A program made the position numbers and the translations under genes. Shown here in pieces: positions 45,471 to 56,075 of a DNA stretch of 64,000 nt; positions within the stretch are counted from its first letter, which is position 1; every line of letters begins with the position of its first letter. The notes below the pieces were generated by a model. The model was not told the origin of the DNA and did not search any database. It worked only from the letters and a program-made list of their open reading frames with translations. The stretch is taken from NCBI GenBank assembly GCA_015179125.1, contig WHVA01000023.1, positions 186,001 through 250,000 on the forward strand. Direction: 5' to 3'. The stretch is from Gautieria morchelliformis. Taxonomy: Eukaryota; Basidiomycota; Agaricomycetes; Gomphales; Gomphaceae.

Positions 45471-46452
45471 ATGAGGGATAAGACGGGTCTGAAACTTTGT
45501 GTATCACTCACCCCTATGTCTGGCAACAACACTGACACTCTGCAACCTGCTCCCCCAGCCACACAACAGTTGTGGCACAACGCTTCTACACTCCATGAGT
45601 ATGCTGGAGGCCCTGACCCTGGGCCAGCACCGCTGGGCTACGAGGCCTGGTTGGCAGCACAATCATTCTACGCCGCCAACAGGCACCCCCGCGACAACCA
45701 CGATGATGCCATATCTGAGATATCAGACATATTCAGTCATTTTGACTCAATTTCTCAGTATGTGGCAACTTACCAAGCTCCCGCGGTGCCACAACCCACA
45801 CCCCCGCAGTCCGCAGCTGGAACACACTCCTACCCTCCCAGGTACTGTGGCGCTCCGGTGCAACAGGCTCCACCGTGAAACACTGCTACACATGGTTACC
45901 CCCCCTATCAGCGTCCACCTACACTCACTCCGATTACTACTCACCTTACCGTGTACCTGCTTGAGCGAGGCCTGAAATCCCTGAGGAAAGCTTCATGGAG
46001 CGCTACGCCTCCTTTGGCCTCTTCCAGCAGATCAATGACAGGGTGATGGCGAACTACAACTCCACCTTCGACCATGGACAACGATCATTCCGCGGAGGAA
46101 ATTGTGGGAGAGGAAGAGGGAGGGGTTCCACCGACGGTCAACAGTCGGACAGGGACCGTGTCCCCAGGCGCAATGATGGCCAACAACCAGATGGGACTTG
46201 TGTCCCCAGGCAACACCCTAGGAACAATGTGGCTGGCCCTAGCCAACCCGCACCCACTGCACAGGCTGCTGCACCCCCACCAGCAGCAAACACGCCCAAA
46301 CCTGGTATGTTATATGGTGAACCGCGTTCAACGCTGTCTGCCGCTGACAAATGAGTGTTCGAAGCCATTTTCCAGCAAATCATCAACGGCGTGGCTGGAT
46401 TGGCCACTGGAACCGAAGAAGATGAAATGCTGGACACCACCAACTAGATACC
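45471..46452 (+). pseudogene. gypsy-2 extra ORF (Pro-rich, RGG box) downstream of pol
   Basis: 45471-45878 encodes a Pro/Ala/Gln-rich, acidic segment (MSGNNTDTLQPAPPAT, ISEISDIFSHFDSISQY). After a frame break the second part (45995-46354) has MERYASFGLFQQINDRVM, an RGG/RG-rich stretch (SFRGGNCGRGRGRGS) and a Pro/Ala-rich tail, with an in-frame TGA before VFEAIFQQI. It sits between integrase and the 3' polypurine tract, where env or accessory genes lie in other Ty3/gypsy elements. No signal peptide or membrane segment is seen, so it is not an envelope protein. A gag-like or RNA-binding role is possible. Confidence 0.6.
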
Positions 46453-46504
46453 ATGGTTAGTACTCACTTTCTTTGCTTAATTCAGGAATAAGGTGTTCAC
46501 TGTA

Positions 46505-46619
46505 GTGAAGGAGGGCGAGTGTAAGGACCCGGGCTAGCTTACTAATGCCGAGCCCTTACAGACTCCGACCAAGCCAAAGATAGAACGAGAAAAACATATA
46601 TAAGATCAGACCAATTACC
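46505..46619 (+). repeat. Polypurine tract and truncated 3' LTR of gypsy-2
   Basis: GTGAAGGAGGGCGAG (46505-46519) directly precedes TGTAAGGACCCGGG. 100 bp of LTR follow to 46619, where copy G begins. The intact sequence across that site is seen at 31355-31375. Confidence 0.88.
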
Positions 46620-47109
46620 TGTAAGGGCAACCCTGGCTGGTTGTGGAGATCACACTACCACACAACTGACAAGGGGAAATCCAAAGTACGTATAAATGAA
46701 CAGAGTATACAAGAGAGGGGATTCTCACCTGACAAGGGGAAATCCAAAGAGAAAAGTCTAAGGACCCCCAATGTCAGCGAGCCCGCATTATACTACGCTG
46801 CGCAGCCAGGGACAACACTGGGGACCTGCCATCAACCCTGCATCTCCCTGACCACCCTGACCCTTGATCAACCCTTGATGCCACCTATTACACGAGTCGC
46901 TTGATTTCCGACACTGTTCCGAGAGTGGAAGTTGGAAATTGGAGTGGAACTGGCGAGGCGAACAGAACTGGTGGAAGTTCTCCCAGAAGCGGAATCATTT
47001 CCGAAAGCGGAGGCGGAGATGGAATCGGAACCAGAAGCGGAGTCGGAAGTAGAGTCAGAACTGGGTGTGGTGTCGGAACTGGAAATGGAAAACAGGGTGT
47101 CCCCTGACA
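46620..47109 (-). repeat. 3' LTR of copy G
   Basis: 490 bp, slightly longer than other copies because of an extra 10-bp repeat of CCCTGACCA type. It has the full 63-bp intron-like unit and the usual TTCCGA-rich U3. Confidence 0.95.
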
Positions 47110-50100
47110 TCACCCCCCCTCTAGCGTGCTGCGTCCTCGAAGCACGGGACACGAGGGATTGAAATGCCAGCGAGCGGATTCGGCGAGGGGCACCGGGGTG
47201 TGTCCTATAGAACTCGCGGAGTTTGTCTGGAGCGGAAACATCTGGCTCCGGGACCCACGAATTCTCCTCGTACCCATACCCTTCCCATTTCATGAGGAAT
47301 TGGAGTCGTCCTCGCACAAACCGGCTGTCCAGGATCCGTTCCACCACATAGTGCTCTTCCCCATCTACAATTTCCGGCGGAGGTGGCGGACGAGCCTTCC
47401 GACCTGGAATTGGGTCCTCAAGCATAGGGAGTAACTTCACCACATTGAAGACAGGGTGGAGGCGGGACATGGACATCGGAAGTCAGAGGCGGTATGCATT
47501 CCGTCCAACCCTCCGCGTCACCGTGAAGGGCCCAAGGTAGCGGTGGGCAAGCTTCTGCGAAGCGCATGTGGTGCGGATGTCACTTGCATCTAGATACACC
47601 TTGTCTCCAACTTGGTACTCCGGGGCAGGAACCCGGCGTTGGTTGTAGTACCTTGCCATATCATCCTTGGCCTTCGCAAGGGCCGACTTGGCCTCCGAAA
47701 GGGTGGAGCTCCATGCGGTCTCGGAACTCATTGACTGTCTCGAGTCGGGACTCTGCCTGGCGTGGCTCGAAGCCCATCTGCGGGTGTCGTCCGGAGTCGA
47801 GCATGAAGGGGGTCTGTTGTGTGGCGGAATGTACATGGTTGTTGTATTGGAATTCCGCCAGTGGAAGTAACTCATCCCAGTCATCCTGCCTCTCATTGAC
47901 AAAGAGGCGGAGATATTGCTCCAACTCCTGATTGACCCGTTCCGTCTGTCCGTCACCCTGCGGATGGTATGCTGTGGTGGTAGCCAGCTTTATGCCGAGC
48001 AGGCGGTAGAGCTCCCGAGTCAGTTCTGTGACAAATTGCGGACCTCGGTCGGAAACAACTTGTTTCGGGAGCCCATGTAACTTCCAGACATGTGCAAGGA
48101 ACAGGCGGGCCGCTCCGAGGGCTGTGATCATCGTGTGCATCGGAATGAAGTGGGACACCTTGCTTACCGAATCCACGACGTTCATGATTGCGTCGTAGCC
48201 ATGAGACTCTGGGAGTTCAACGATGAAGTCGACACTGATGGTGTCCCAGTGGGATTTGGGAATCGGGAGCGGAACAAGTTCTCTGACGGGCGGATGTCGT
48301 TGTGTTTGGTTCGGAGACAAAGGTCGCATGTCTTCACGTACTGTCCAATGTAGCGGGACATCTGGGCCACCAGTAATTCCGAGCCACTAACTCCAGCGTC
48401 TTCCACCTGCCAGCGTGCTCAGCGACCCGTGTGTCATGGTGCTGGGACACAATGCGGCGGCGGAGGTCCGCCCCACCTGGAATGTAGACCTTGCCTCTGA
48501 AGTGGAGCAGTCCATCACGTTCCAACCATTCTGCTGCCCGTACAGGCTGTGAGTGCCCTTTCCGAAGTTCCTCCACTGCCTTCACCACCGACTCCTCCTT
48601 CTCTCCATTCCGGTACTGCCTCCGGATATCCCGGAGCATTTCTGCTTCCACCCCAACTGCAGTCACTCCCTCTAGGGCACGGATTGCAAAGAGACTTGGG
48701 CGGAGCAGTGTCATATCCGCGTTGTCTCCACTTCCGCTTCCATGATCCGCACGGTGGGATAGGGCATCGGGCTTGCCCATGGTGCGGCCGGGCCGGTGGT
48801 GGAGCATGAAGTCGAACCGGGACAGGTGTAGGGACCACCGTCCTTGTCGTCGGTTCAACTTCTTAGACGTGCGGAAATACTCGAGGTTCTTGTGGTCTGT
48901 CCAGATCTCAAACGGGCATAGAGCACCCTCGAGGAAGTGTCGCCACTCCTCCAGCGCTCGGATGATTGCCAGCATCTCCTTGTCGTGGATCTCATAGTTC
49001 CGCTTGACCGGACTAAGGCTTTTAGAGAAAAAGGCGATCGGATGCCACCCCCCACCATCTTCCAATGACTGTTGTGACAAAACCGCTCCAGTAGCTGTGT
49101 CGGAAGAATCCGCCTCGACTCGATAAGGGTGAGAGTCGTCGGGAAAGATCAGGACCGGGGCAGAAGTGATCAGCTCCTTGAGTTTGTCAAAGGAGGCCTG
49201 TTCCGGCTCTCCCCACCGCCATCCAACCTCTTCTTGGTGAGGTCGAAGAGGGCACGGGCGTGGCAGGAGAAGTCCTTGATGAACCGCCGGTAGAAATTGA
49301 CAAACCCAATGAAGGACTGGACCTCCTTCTTGTTCCGCGGCACGGCCAATCCGACACACCGGAAACTTGACTGGGTCCATTTCCACCTTTCCTTCCGACA
49401 CAATCACCCCAAGATACTCTATCCGCGTCCGCTCAAATTGCACTTTTCCGGCTTGAGACACAGGTTGTACTCCCGGAGCCGTTCCAGCACTCTCCGCACA
49501 CTTCCGATGTTCGACATTGTTTTTGTGAAGATGAGGATGTCATCGAGGTAGACGCAGACAACCCCTTCTGCTATCATGTCACAGAAAATGTCATTCATCA
49601 TCGTCTGGAATGTGGCGGGACTGTTGGTGAGGCCAAGAACATGACCTGTGGCTCAAAGAGTCCTCGTTGGTGCGGAATGCGGCCTTCCACTCGTCTCCCT
49701 CTCGGATCCGAACATTATTAAAGCCCCAGCGGACATCCAGCTTAGTGAAGTACCTTGCCCTGCGGAGTTGTGTGATTAGTTCGGAAATGAGTGGATGGGG
49801 TACGGTTCTTGATCGTGATCGCATTCAAGGCCCGGTAATCCTGCACAAGCCTGAGCGAGCCGTCCTTCTTCTTGATGAAGAACACGGAGATGCCATGGGT
49901 GACTTGGAGGGGCGGATCCTCCCTGTACGGAGGTTTTCCGCAAGGAATGCATCGAGCTCTACCTGCTCCTTGGGTGACAGCGGGTAGACTTTGCAGTTGG
50001 TGGGCTTTGACCCAGGCTCCAACTCGATGGTGGTCCCACAGCTTCCGTGGAGGCAGGGCATCAAACGACTCCTTGGAAAGACGTCCTCGAACTCCCGCAG

Positions 50101-50990
50101 GTACTCCGGAATTTCCGCCTCCGCTCTATGATCTTCTTGGAGGCTTCAGCAAGGCGTTGCGAAATATTTCGGTGGCGCGGATGTGTTCCGCTTCCGGGGA
50201 AGGTTTACGTACAGCAAGCGTCCCCTTCCGCCGATGTCTTCCGGGCGAGTCGGATGACATCGGAGTCGGAATCGGAATCGGAATTGGAGTGGGATCCGGT
50301 TCAAATTCCACTTCCGAGTCTTCCTCTGCAAGCAGTGGATGGGGGCCAGAACGACATGTCTGTATGAGCCGTTCGGTCTTCCGCTGCTCCTGGCGTCCTT
50401 CCGCATTCCTACCGGCACATGTGACACTTGCTGGACATCGACTCATCACACCTTCCGAGTCTGCCAATTGATCTCCGGGTTGTGCTCCTGAAGCCAGGTA
50501 AACCCGAGGATGATGTCTTGCTTCCCCAGGCTGGCGACTGCAAAGGAAGTGCTTCTGGTGCCCATCATAGCAGAGAATGTGTCTACTATCTCCGTGATGG
50601 ACCCTGCCTCATTGGGGCTTCCATCCACATTGAACACCGGGATTGCACGTTGCAACTTCCGTGTGGTCAGTCGGTTCCGTTCCACATAGTCCCGGTCTAT
50701 AAACTGACCAGTGGCCCCGCAATCGACAAGGGCGGGTCCGGATTTGACTTCCGCGGTATCTGTCGTCTGGATCTCCACCTTAATGACTAGTGACTTGGGG
50801 CCAGGGGTGGAAGCAACAACATAGCGCTTTGGGAGGCGTCTCTCCCACGGGCGGACGCGGGATGGACGGGGTGTCGGATTCGGTTTTTGTGTGACTTTAT
50901 CCGGTGGGTCTGTACGAAGTGAGGGAGTGGGGCTTTTCATTCTCTACTTCAAGACAGGCAAACCGGTTATGTACAGGCAGCAGGGGCACA
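46868..50990 (-). pseudogene. pol: Copy G Pol, broken
   Basis: Protease region at about 50940-50446 (SGPALVDCGATGQF), RT at about 49980-49440 with YLDD near 49545, RNase H (WTDHKNLEYF near 48890), integrase (CDLC near 48320, SDRGPQF near 48045), chromodomain near 47340-47260 and the LTR-encoded Ser-rich tail to 46868. Most breaks are single-base deletions within 49.2-50.6 kb. Others lie near 48365 (1 nt), 48305 and 47710. Confidence 0.9.
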
Positions 50991-50994
50991 CATC

Positions 50995-52168
50995 TCACCC
51001 GCTGCGTGTCACAAAATCCGACGCATCTTCCGCTCCCGATGCACCATGTTCCGCATTTTCGGAAACTACTTCCGCAGTGGGCACTCCGCCTATGTCCGCG
51101 AGTGCGAGGAACTCTGGAAGGAGCTCGAGTTTCTCCTCTGTGGTCATAAGCCGGATGTCAAAGGCTTGGGGGCACTCGCGAGCATAGTGACCTGGTTGTC
51201 GGCATCGGAAGCAGGTGATAGTTCCGTGGCCTTTTCCGCACATGCGGTCACATCCATCGGGCAGGGCCACTCTTCGAAGGAGGAGGGCTATGGTTCCTAA
51301 TAGGAGCAGGCGGAGCAACCGTCGGAAATATTTTCCGTGTGGGAGTGAATGCACTTCCGAGTTTTGGCATAGGTGGAGTAGGACGAGTGGAACTGCGTGT
51401 CATGTTCCGGTTTGTCTCCACGAAGGCCTCATTTGCTTCCCTGTTCCAGGACACCCTCTGCGCAGCTTGGTACCACCCTTCCGGGTCATCAAAATCCGGA
51501 GCTCCATCCCCAAGCAGCGTGACTTGGTTCTGGAGTGTCGGATCAAGTCCTCGTCGGAATTTGATGACGATCGTCTTGTCGTCGTCATACTCCGCAAGGT
51601 CAATGAGCTCCTGGAAGCGATCGATGTAGTCATCGACCGGATCCTTGGCCTGGTACCAGCTTGTCCCCTCGAGCTTTGTAAGGGCTGTGAGCTGCTCGTT
51701 TTTCGGGCAGAACTGGTCGGAAAATGTTTTCTCGAAGGTGTCCCAGTCCCGGAAGTAGTTCCCCTTGCCCTTTGCTTCATGTTGGATCACCTTGTTTGCA
51801 AAACAGCCTGCGCGGTCCGACTTGAAAAAGGACAATGCCCAGTGGATCCGAGCCTGGTCGTTCGGAAAGAGGTCTCCGACAATTGCGAAGTAGATGCTGC
51901 ATGTGTTGAAGAATGCGCGTCCCTTCTCCCGATCTCCGTCAAAGTCCGCCGGAGTTGCGGGTTTGACCTTTGCTAACTTCGCCGACATCCTCTCTTCCGC
52001 TGCTCCTGCTTTTCCGAAATCCGGATCATCCAGCATTTCATTTCCACCACCTTGTGGAATATCTAACTTAGCCAAAATCACTTGTAAGGCTGTTTCAATC
52101 GCGTCGGTCTTCATCCGGTTCCGCGTCAATTCCTCCTCCATATTCCGAAGACGATCGTCCGGATCCAT
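50995..52168 (-). pseudogene. gag: Copy G Gag, nearly intact
   Basis: From ATG 52168 (MDPDDRLRNMEEEL) the frame is open to about 51250, covering the whole gag core. Two short deletions near 51250-51262 then shift the frame before the CFRCRQPGHYAREC zinc knuckle, which remains readable in the adjacent frame down to 50995. Confidence 0.88.
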
Positions 52169-52354
52169 GTTGGAAGGAGAAATATGGGACGGGATTTCCG
52201 GGGTTGGGAGCTCGACGTAAGAAGAGGGGCTGTCGTACGCTGTGTGTGTGGAAGAGGTCACGATCTCCGAGTCGCTGTCTCCGATTCCGAACGCACCTAT
52301 GGCGAGTGCAACGCGCCGACGACCGCCGGTCCTCCAGGGGAGAGACTTTTCTGC

Positions 52355-52781
52355 TGTAAGGGCAACCCTGGCTGGTTGTGGAGATCACGCTACCACACAA
52401 CTGACAAGGGGAAATCCAAAGAGAAAAGTCTAAGGACCCCCAATGTCAGCGAGCCCGTATTATACTACGCTGCACAGCCAGGGACAACACTTGGCACCCG
52501 CCATCAACCCTGCATCCTCATGACCTCCCTGACCCTTGATCGACCCTTGATGCCACCTATTACGCGAGTCGCTTGATTTCCGACACTGTTCCGAGAGTGG
52601 AAGTCGGAAATTGGAGTGGAACTGGCAAGGCGAACAGAACTGGTGGAAGTTCTCCCAGAAGCGGAATGATTTCCGAAAGCGGAGGTGGAGATGGAATCGG
52701 AACTGGAAGCGGAGTCGGAAATGGAGTCGGAACTGGGTGTGGTGTCGGAACTGGAAATGGAAAACAGGGTGTCCCCTGACA
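52355..52781 (-). repeat. 5' LTR of copy G lacking the 63-bp unit
   Basis: 427 bp, exactly 63 bp shorter than its partner. The two copies of the direct repeat (GACAAGGGGAAATCCAAAG) and the segment between them are reduced to a single repeat at 52403-52421. Confidence 0.93.
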
Positions 52782-54015
52782 CAAGCTGCCTCGTACCTTG
52801 GTCATGAAATGATTGTTCGGCTGCTGCTGGACAAGGGTGCAGATATCAATGCATGAGGAGGGGAGTATGGCAATGCGCTGCAAGCCACCGCGGTATCGTA
52901 TGAAGATGGGATCATTCCTCTTGGAATCATTCATCTGCTTCTGGACAGGGGCGCTGACATCAACATACACTGGAGGCATATAAACATTTTCTGGTCTGAA
53001 AAACTATTCAAAAAACTGTAAAGATTTTCTAAATATTTTTAGTGTTTTTTATGTAAAAAAACTTTAACAAAATTTTGTGTTTTTGTTAGAATTTGTTGAG
53101 CAAGAAAATTGTAAAAAAGTTTAAAGTTACAGGGTTTTTTATGTGTTTTTTATAAGTTTCTTTGTGAAATCACAAAGAAACCCATAAAAAACCCTGCAAA
53201 AAACTTTCAATCTTTTTACAGTTTTTTTGCTTGATAAATTCTAATAAAAACACAAAATTTTATTATAGTTTTTTCACATAAAAAGCACTAAAAATATTTG
53301 GAAAATCTTTACAGTTTTTTGAACAGTTTTTCAGACCAGAAGATTTTTATATGCCTCCAGTGATACAAGGAGGGATGTCTGGTAGTGCACTGCAAGCTGC
53401 AGCAGAGCCTTTCACCGTAATGATGAGATTGTTCGGTTGCTGCTCGAGACGGGAGCAGACGTCAATGCCCACGGAGGGCGGTATGGCAATGCACTGCACG
53501 CAGCGTTGTCAAACGGTTCCAATGTAGTTGTTCAACTGCTGCTAGAACAGGGCACTGACATTCATGCAGAAGGTGGACTCTTCCTCAATGCGCTGCAGGC
53601 AGCATCTTTTGGCGGTAATGATGCTCTGGTTCGTATGGTGCTTGAAAATGGTGTGGACCACAATGCACAAGGGGGCAGCTTGTTTGGGAGTGCGCTGCAG
53701 GCGGCATCATTTCGTGGTAGTGAGACAGTCGTTCGACTGCTGCTGGGTAAGGGGGTGGATGTTATTGCACGAGGTGGCCGGTATAGCAGTACCCTGCAAG
53801 CAGTGGCGGCATCGCATCGTGGTAGTGGGGTGGTTGTTAGGCTCCTGCCGGAACATGGGGCGGACGTCAACCTTCAAGGAGGGGAGTATGGCAGTACGCT
53901 GGGGGCTGCATTGTCAAACCATCGCAATGCCATTGTCCAGCTGCTGCTCAAGTATGGAGCAGACTCTGTCAGTGTAGATGCAGGTGTTGTCAGTGTCCTA
54001 CCATTACCATTATAA
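52782..54015 (+). pseudogene. Ankyrin-repeat gene remnant
   Basis: The plus strand encodes about eight ankyrin repeats of about 34 residues (for example IVRLLLDKGADINA, GGEYGNALQA, VVQLLLEQGTDIHAEGG, VVRLLLGKGVDVIARGG), ending at TAA 54013-54015. Breaks: the 5' end is cut by copy G's LTR, a TGA at 52852 replaces a codon before GGEYGNALQ, a MITE lies at 52968-53362, and there is a frameshift near 53415. 53437-54015 is open (192 codons). Repeats with the GGxYGNALQAA linker are common downstream of NACHT domains in agaricomycetes, but no NACHT is present here. It may be the tail of an NLR-like or other ankyrin protein. Confidence 0.82.
52965..53365. mobile_element. Fold-back MITE with CACTG ends
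   Basis: 395 bp (52968-53362) forming an imperfect palindrome with about 190-bp arms, from CACTGGAGGCATATAAA to TTTTATATGCCTCCAGTG. The centre is near 53165 (TTTCTTTGTGAAATCACAAAG). It is flanked by 3-bp duplications ATA (52965-52967 and 53363-53365). Removing it restores the ankyrin frame (GADINI-QGGMSGSALQAA). CACTG termini and 3-bp duplications suggest the CACTA/EnSpm group. It has no coding capacity. Confidence 0.88.
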
Positions 54016-54489
54016 TCCCACCTATTCCCTCAAAAGTACACATCAAGGTCCCAAATAGTTTGACCCCCCGCTTGCCATCTTTCTCTCATAGTCATGCCAC
54101 CAATACACTGATAGTGGTGCACCTTGAAAGGACAGGACATGAAGTTGAGCCTTGTGTCATAGTGACATGCATGCATGTATCCTCAGCATTAAGCGCAATA
54201 ATCCTCCTTTCGACTGCATGTACCTAGGCCGGCCCAGCGTCACCGAACCCGGGCCTATTTGGACGTAAGTCATCACGCCCGGCCTGCTAAGCACCCTGTT
54301 CGGTACATAATTAGTCGAAATTGAACTTTTTCAGAGCACTGGGTCGCCCCTGTGAAGTTACATATGCCGGTTAGTCAGTGTTAATATCCTTTCGAACACC
54401 AGCGATGTTTGCAGCTTCTTGGCTGTGTAGCCATGCATGATGACGCTGTGTGTATGGTATATATACTACTACTCGGTCGATAAGCTGGC
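54016..54489. other. No recognisable gene
   Basis: Unique-looking intergenic DNA between the ankyrin remnant and the LINE tail. No domain, repeat or RNA gene was seen. Confidence 0.4.
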
Positions 54490-56075
54490 TTTTTTTTTTA
54501 TAATCCAATTTATTGTCTTTTGGGGCAATGCCCTATGTAAGACAAGGTATACATATCGCCGGTCACAAATTATTTCTATCTGCCCTATATTTCTCGGTCT
54601 CTACTTGCGCTCTTGGGCGAAGCCCAGAGCCTGTCCGTGCCTGTGTGGGCAGGGGAAAATCTTCTTCGCTTTGCTGTTGTACTCCCTGACCCCCTCTCAG
54701 TTGCCGTCCCCGCCTGCCTCTCCCCGTAGGGTTAGATCACCATACGCTTCTTCGAACCTTCTCATGGCCTGGATGTACCTGAACAACGGCTTCATCGCCT
54801 TGGGTCTGGCCAGCAAAACCTTCGTCGAACTTGCCCCTCTGCGTAGCTCTCGGTTCAACTCTGCCCTCTTTTTCGCGTAACTCGGGCATCTGAAAAGGTA
54901 ATGGTGTACCGTTTCATCGGCTCTCTTGCACGCGGGGCATCTGGGTGACGGCGCCTTGCCGATTTTTGCTAGGTGTTTGTTCAGCGCTACATGCCCTGTC
55001 CTGAGCTGTACTAGCAGCTTCGCGTGCTTGCGCGGCATCCTTTCTGTGAGTCTGGCAAAAGCTGCGGAAGGTAGTGAGGGGTCTGTTTTGTGTGCGATGG
55101 CTGCGCACGGGGACTTAGCAAACATTGCCTTCGCTTGTCCTCTGAGCTCCTTCTGGTATCTCTGCAGCTCCGCCGCTTTGCTCGCCGGCATTCGCCCTCT
55201 GCACTCTATAGGTATGTATCGTTCTTGGCTGGATTCTCCCCTCGCCGCCCTTTTGGCCTCCTTGTCCGCCCTTTCGTTCCCGCGCACTCCCTCGTGTCCG
55301 GGGACCCATCTCATGATGACTTCGACCCTCGTCCGTCGGGCGACCACCCCCTCTATTTGCCGATGCAGAGCGTTGACCAAGTATTGCCTCGATATTGGTC
55401 TCTCTCGCCTCGTCGTCTGTATCGCTGCTTGGTTATCGGCCGTGATCATGTACCTCGTTTGTCTTTCCTCGTTCAGCAGCTTCGCTCCTAGCGCTGCCCC
55501 CACCAGCTCCGCCTCGAACACCGTATGTTCCTCCTCTGGTCCTAGATACAGCCACACCACCTTCGTCTCCACACCTTATTGTACAGTATCGCTGCCGCGC
55601 CGACGCCCCTGTCGATGCATGAGCCGTCTGAAAATATCTTGATGTCTGCGCTGTCGGCCCTCACTTCCTTGATCGCTCGATCCTTGTCGAATGGGACCCT
55701 GATCTTGAACGCGGGCTCCCATTTGGGACCGAGCGCGACCGGTAGTATTTTCTCCATGCGATCTGGTTCCAGCCCATACGCGTGTAATATTTCATGGAGG
55801 GGGGCGCGGTGCCTCTTAACATATCTTTTGGCCGCTCTTCGGATCCTCGGTGCGAGTGGGTGAGTGTCTGGCAGGCATACCATGCGCGTAGCGGCTCTGT
55901 GGATAACCTTGGACACTAGGAGGTGGAAGGGCAGTAAGTTCGCGTGTGCGTCTAGCAAATCATTAGCGGTAGATCTCATGGCGCCGGTAATAAAGAGCGC
56001 GGCTTGTCTTTGGACCCTAGCTAGCTTATTGATGAAGCCTTTCGTTACTGTAACTTGTAGTTGGCTGTCGTAATC
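54490..56075 (-). mobile_element. 5'-truncated LINE with RNase H and C-terminal zinc knuckle
   Basis: The minus strand carries the end of a non-LTR retrotransposon ORF2, from LARVQRQAALFITGAM (about 56030) through a linker to an RNase H1 domain and a CCHC-type finger (CPACKRADETVHHYLFRC), stop at 54697. A 3' UTR of about 200 bp follows, with AATAAA near 54517 and a terminal poly(A) (T run at about 54490-54500 on the plus strand). Truncation at 5' with a poly(A) tail is typical of LINE insertion. No target duplication was identified with confidence. Confidence 0.82.
54697..56070 (-). pseudogene. LINE ORF2 C-terminus (RNase H)
   Basis: RNase H catalytic residues are visible: Asp in IFSDGSCIDRG, Glu in FEAELVGAAL, Asp in ITADNQAA and Asp in NERADKEAKR. 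One frameshift near 55575 separates IFSDGS from the rest. The reverse-transcriptase core is missing through 5' truncation. The layout, with RNase H after RT and then a Cys/His finger, fits fungal Tad1/I-type elements. Confidence 0.82.

Larger units (their letters stand above)
31260..46619 (+). mobile_element. gypsy-2: decayed Ty3/gypsy element with four later insertions
   Basis: 5' LTR at 31260 (TGTAAGGACCC), gag from 31605, then protease, an RNase H remnant, integrase, an extra ORF, polypurine tract and 3' LTR from 46520. It is interrupted by copy F (32141-38244), S1d (39423-40693), S3 (41129-41759), and by copy G at 46620, which replaces the rest of its 3' LTR. The RT domain is deleted near 42760. 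There is no canonical chromodomain. Only the first 100 bp of the LTRs can be compared, and they differ at about seven positions, so it is older than copies B-G. Confidence 0.88.
46620..52781 (-). mobile_element. Copy G: full-span chromovirus
   Basis: 3' LTR 46620-47109 (490 bp), pol, gag, 5' LTR 52355-52781 (427 bp). The flanks TTACC and CAAGC do not match: the left flank is gypsy-2 LTR, the right an ankyrin gene. A rearrangement or recombination between copies has therefore joined unrelated ends. The 5' LTR lacks one 63-bp unit. Between 49.2 and 50.6 kb there are about twenty single-base deletions. Confidence 0.92.

Noticed and set aside
45471..46452. Envelope gene making gypsy-2 an errantivirus-like element
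   Set aside because: No signal peptide, transmembrane segment, cleavage site or glycosylation pattern is visible. The content is Pro-rich and RGG-rich.
54697..55979. Host RNase H gene
   Set aside because: The C-terminal Cys/His finger, the upstream LINE-type linker, the 5' truncation and the poly(A) tail identify a LINE fragment.
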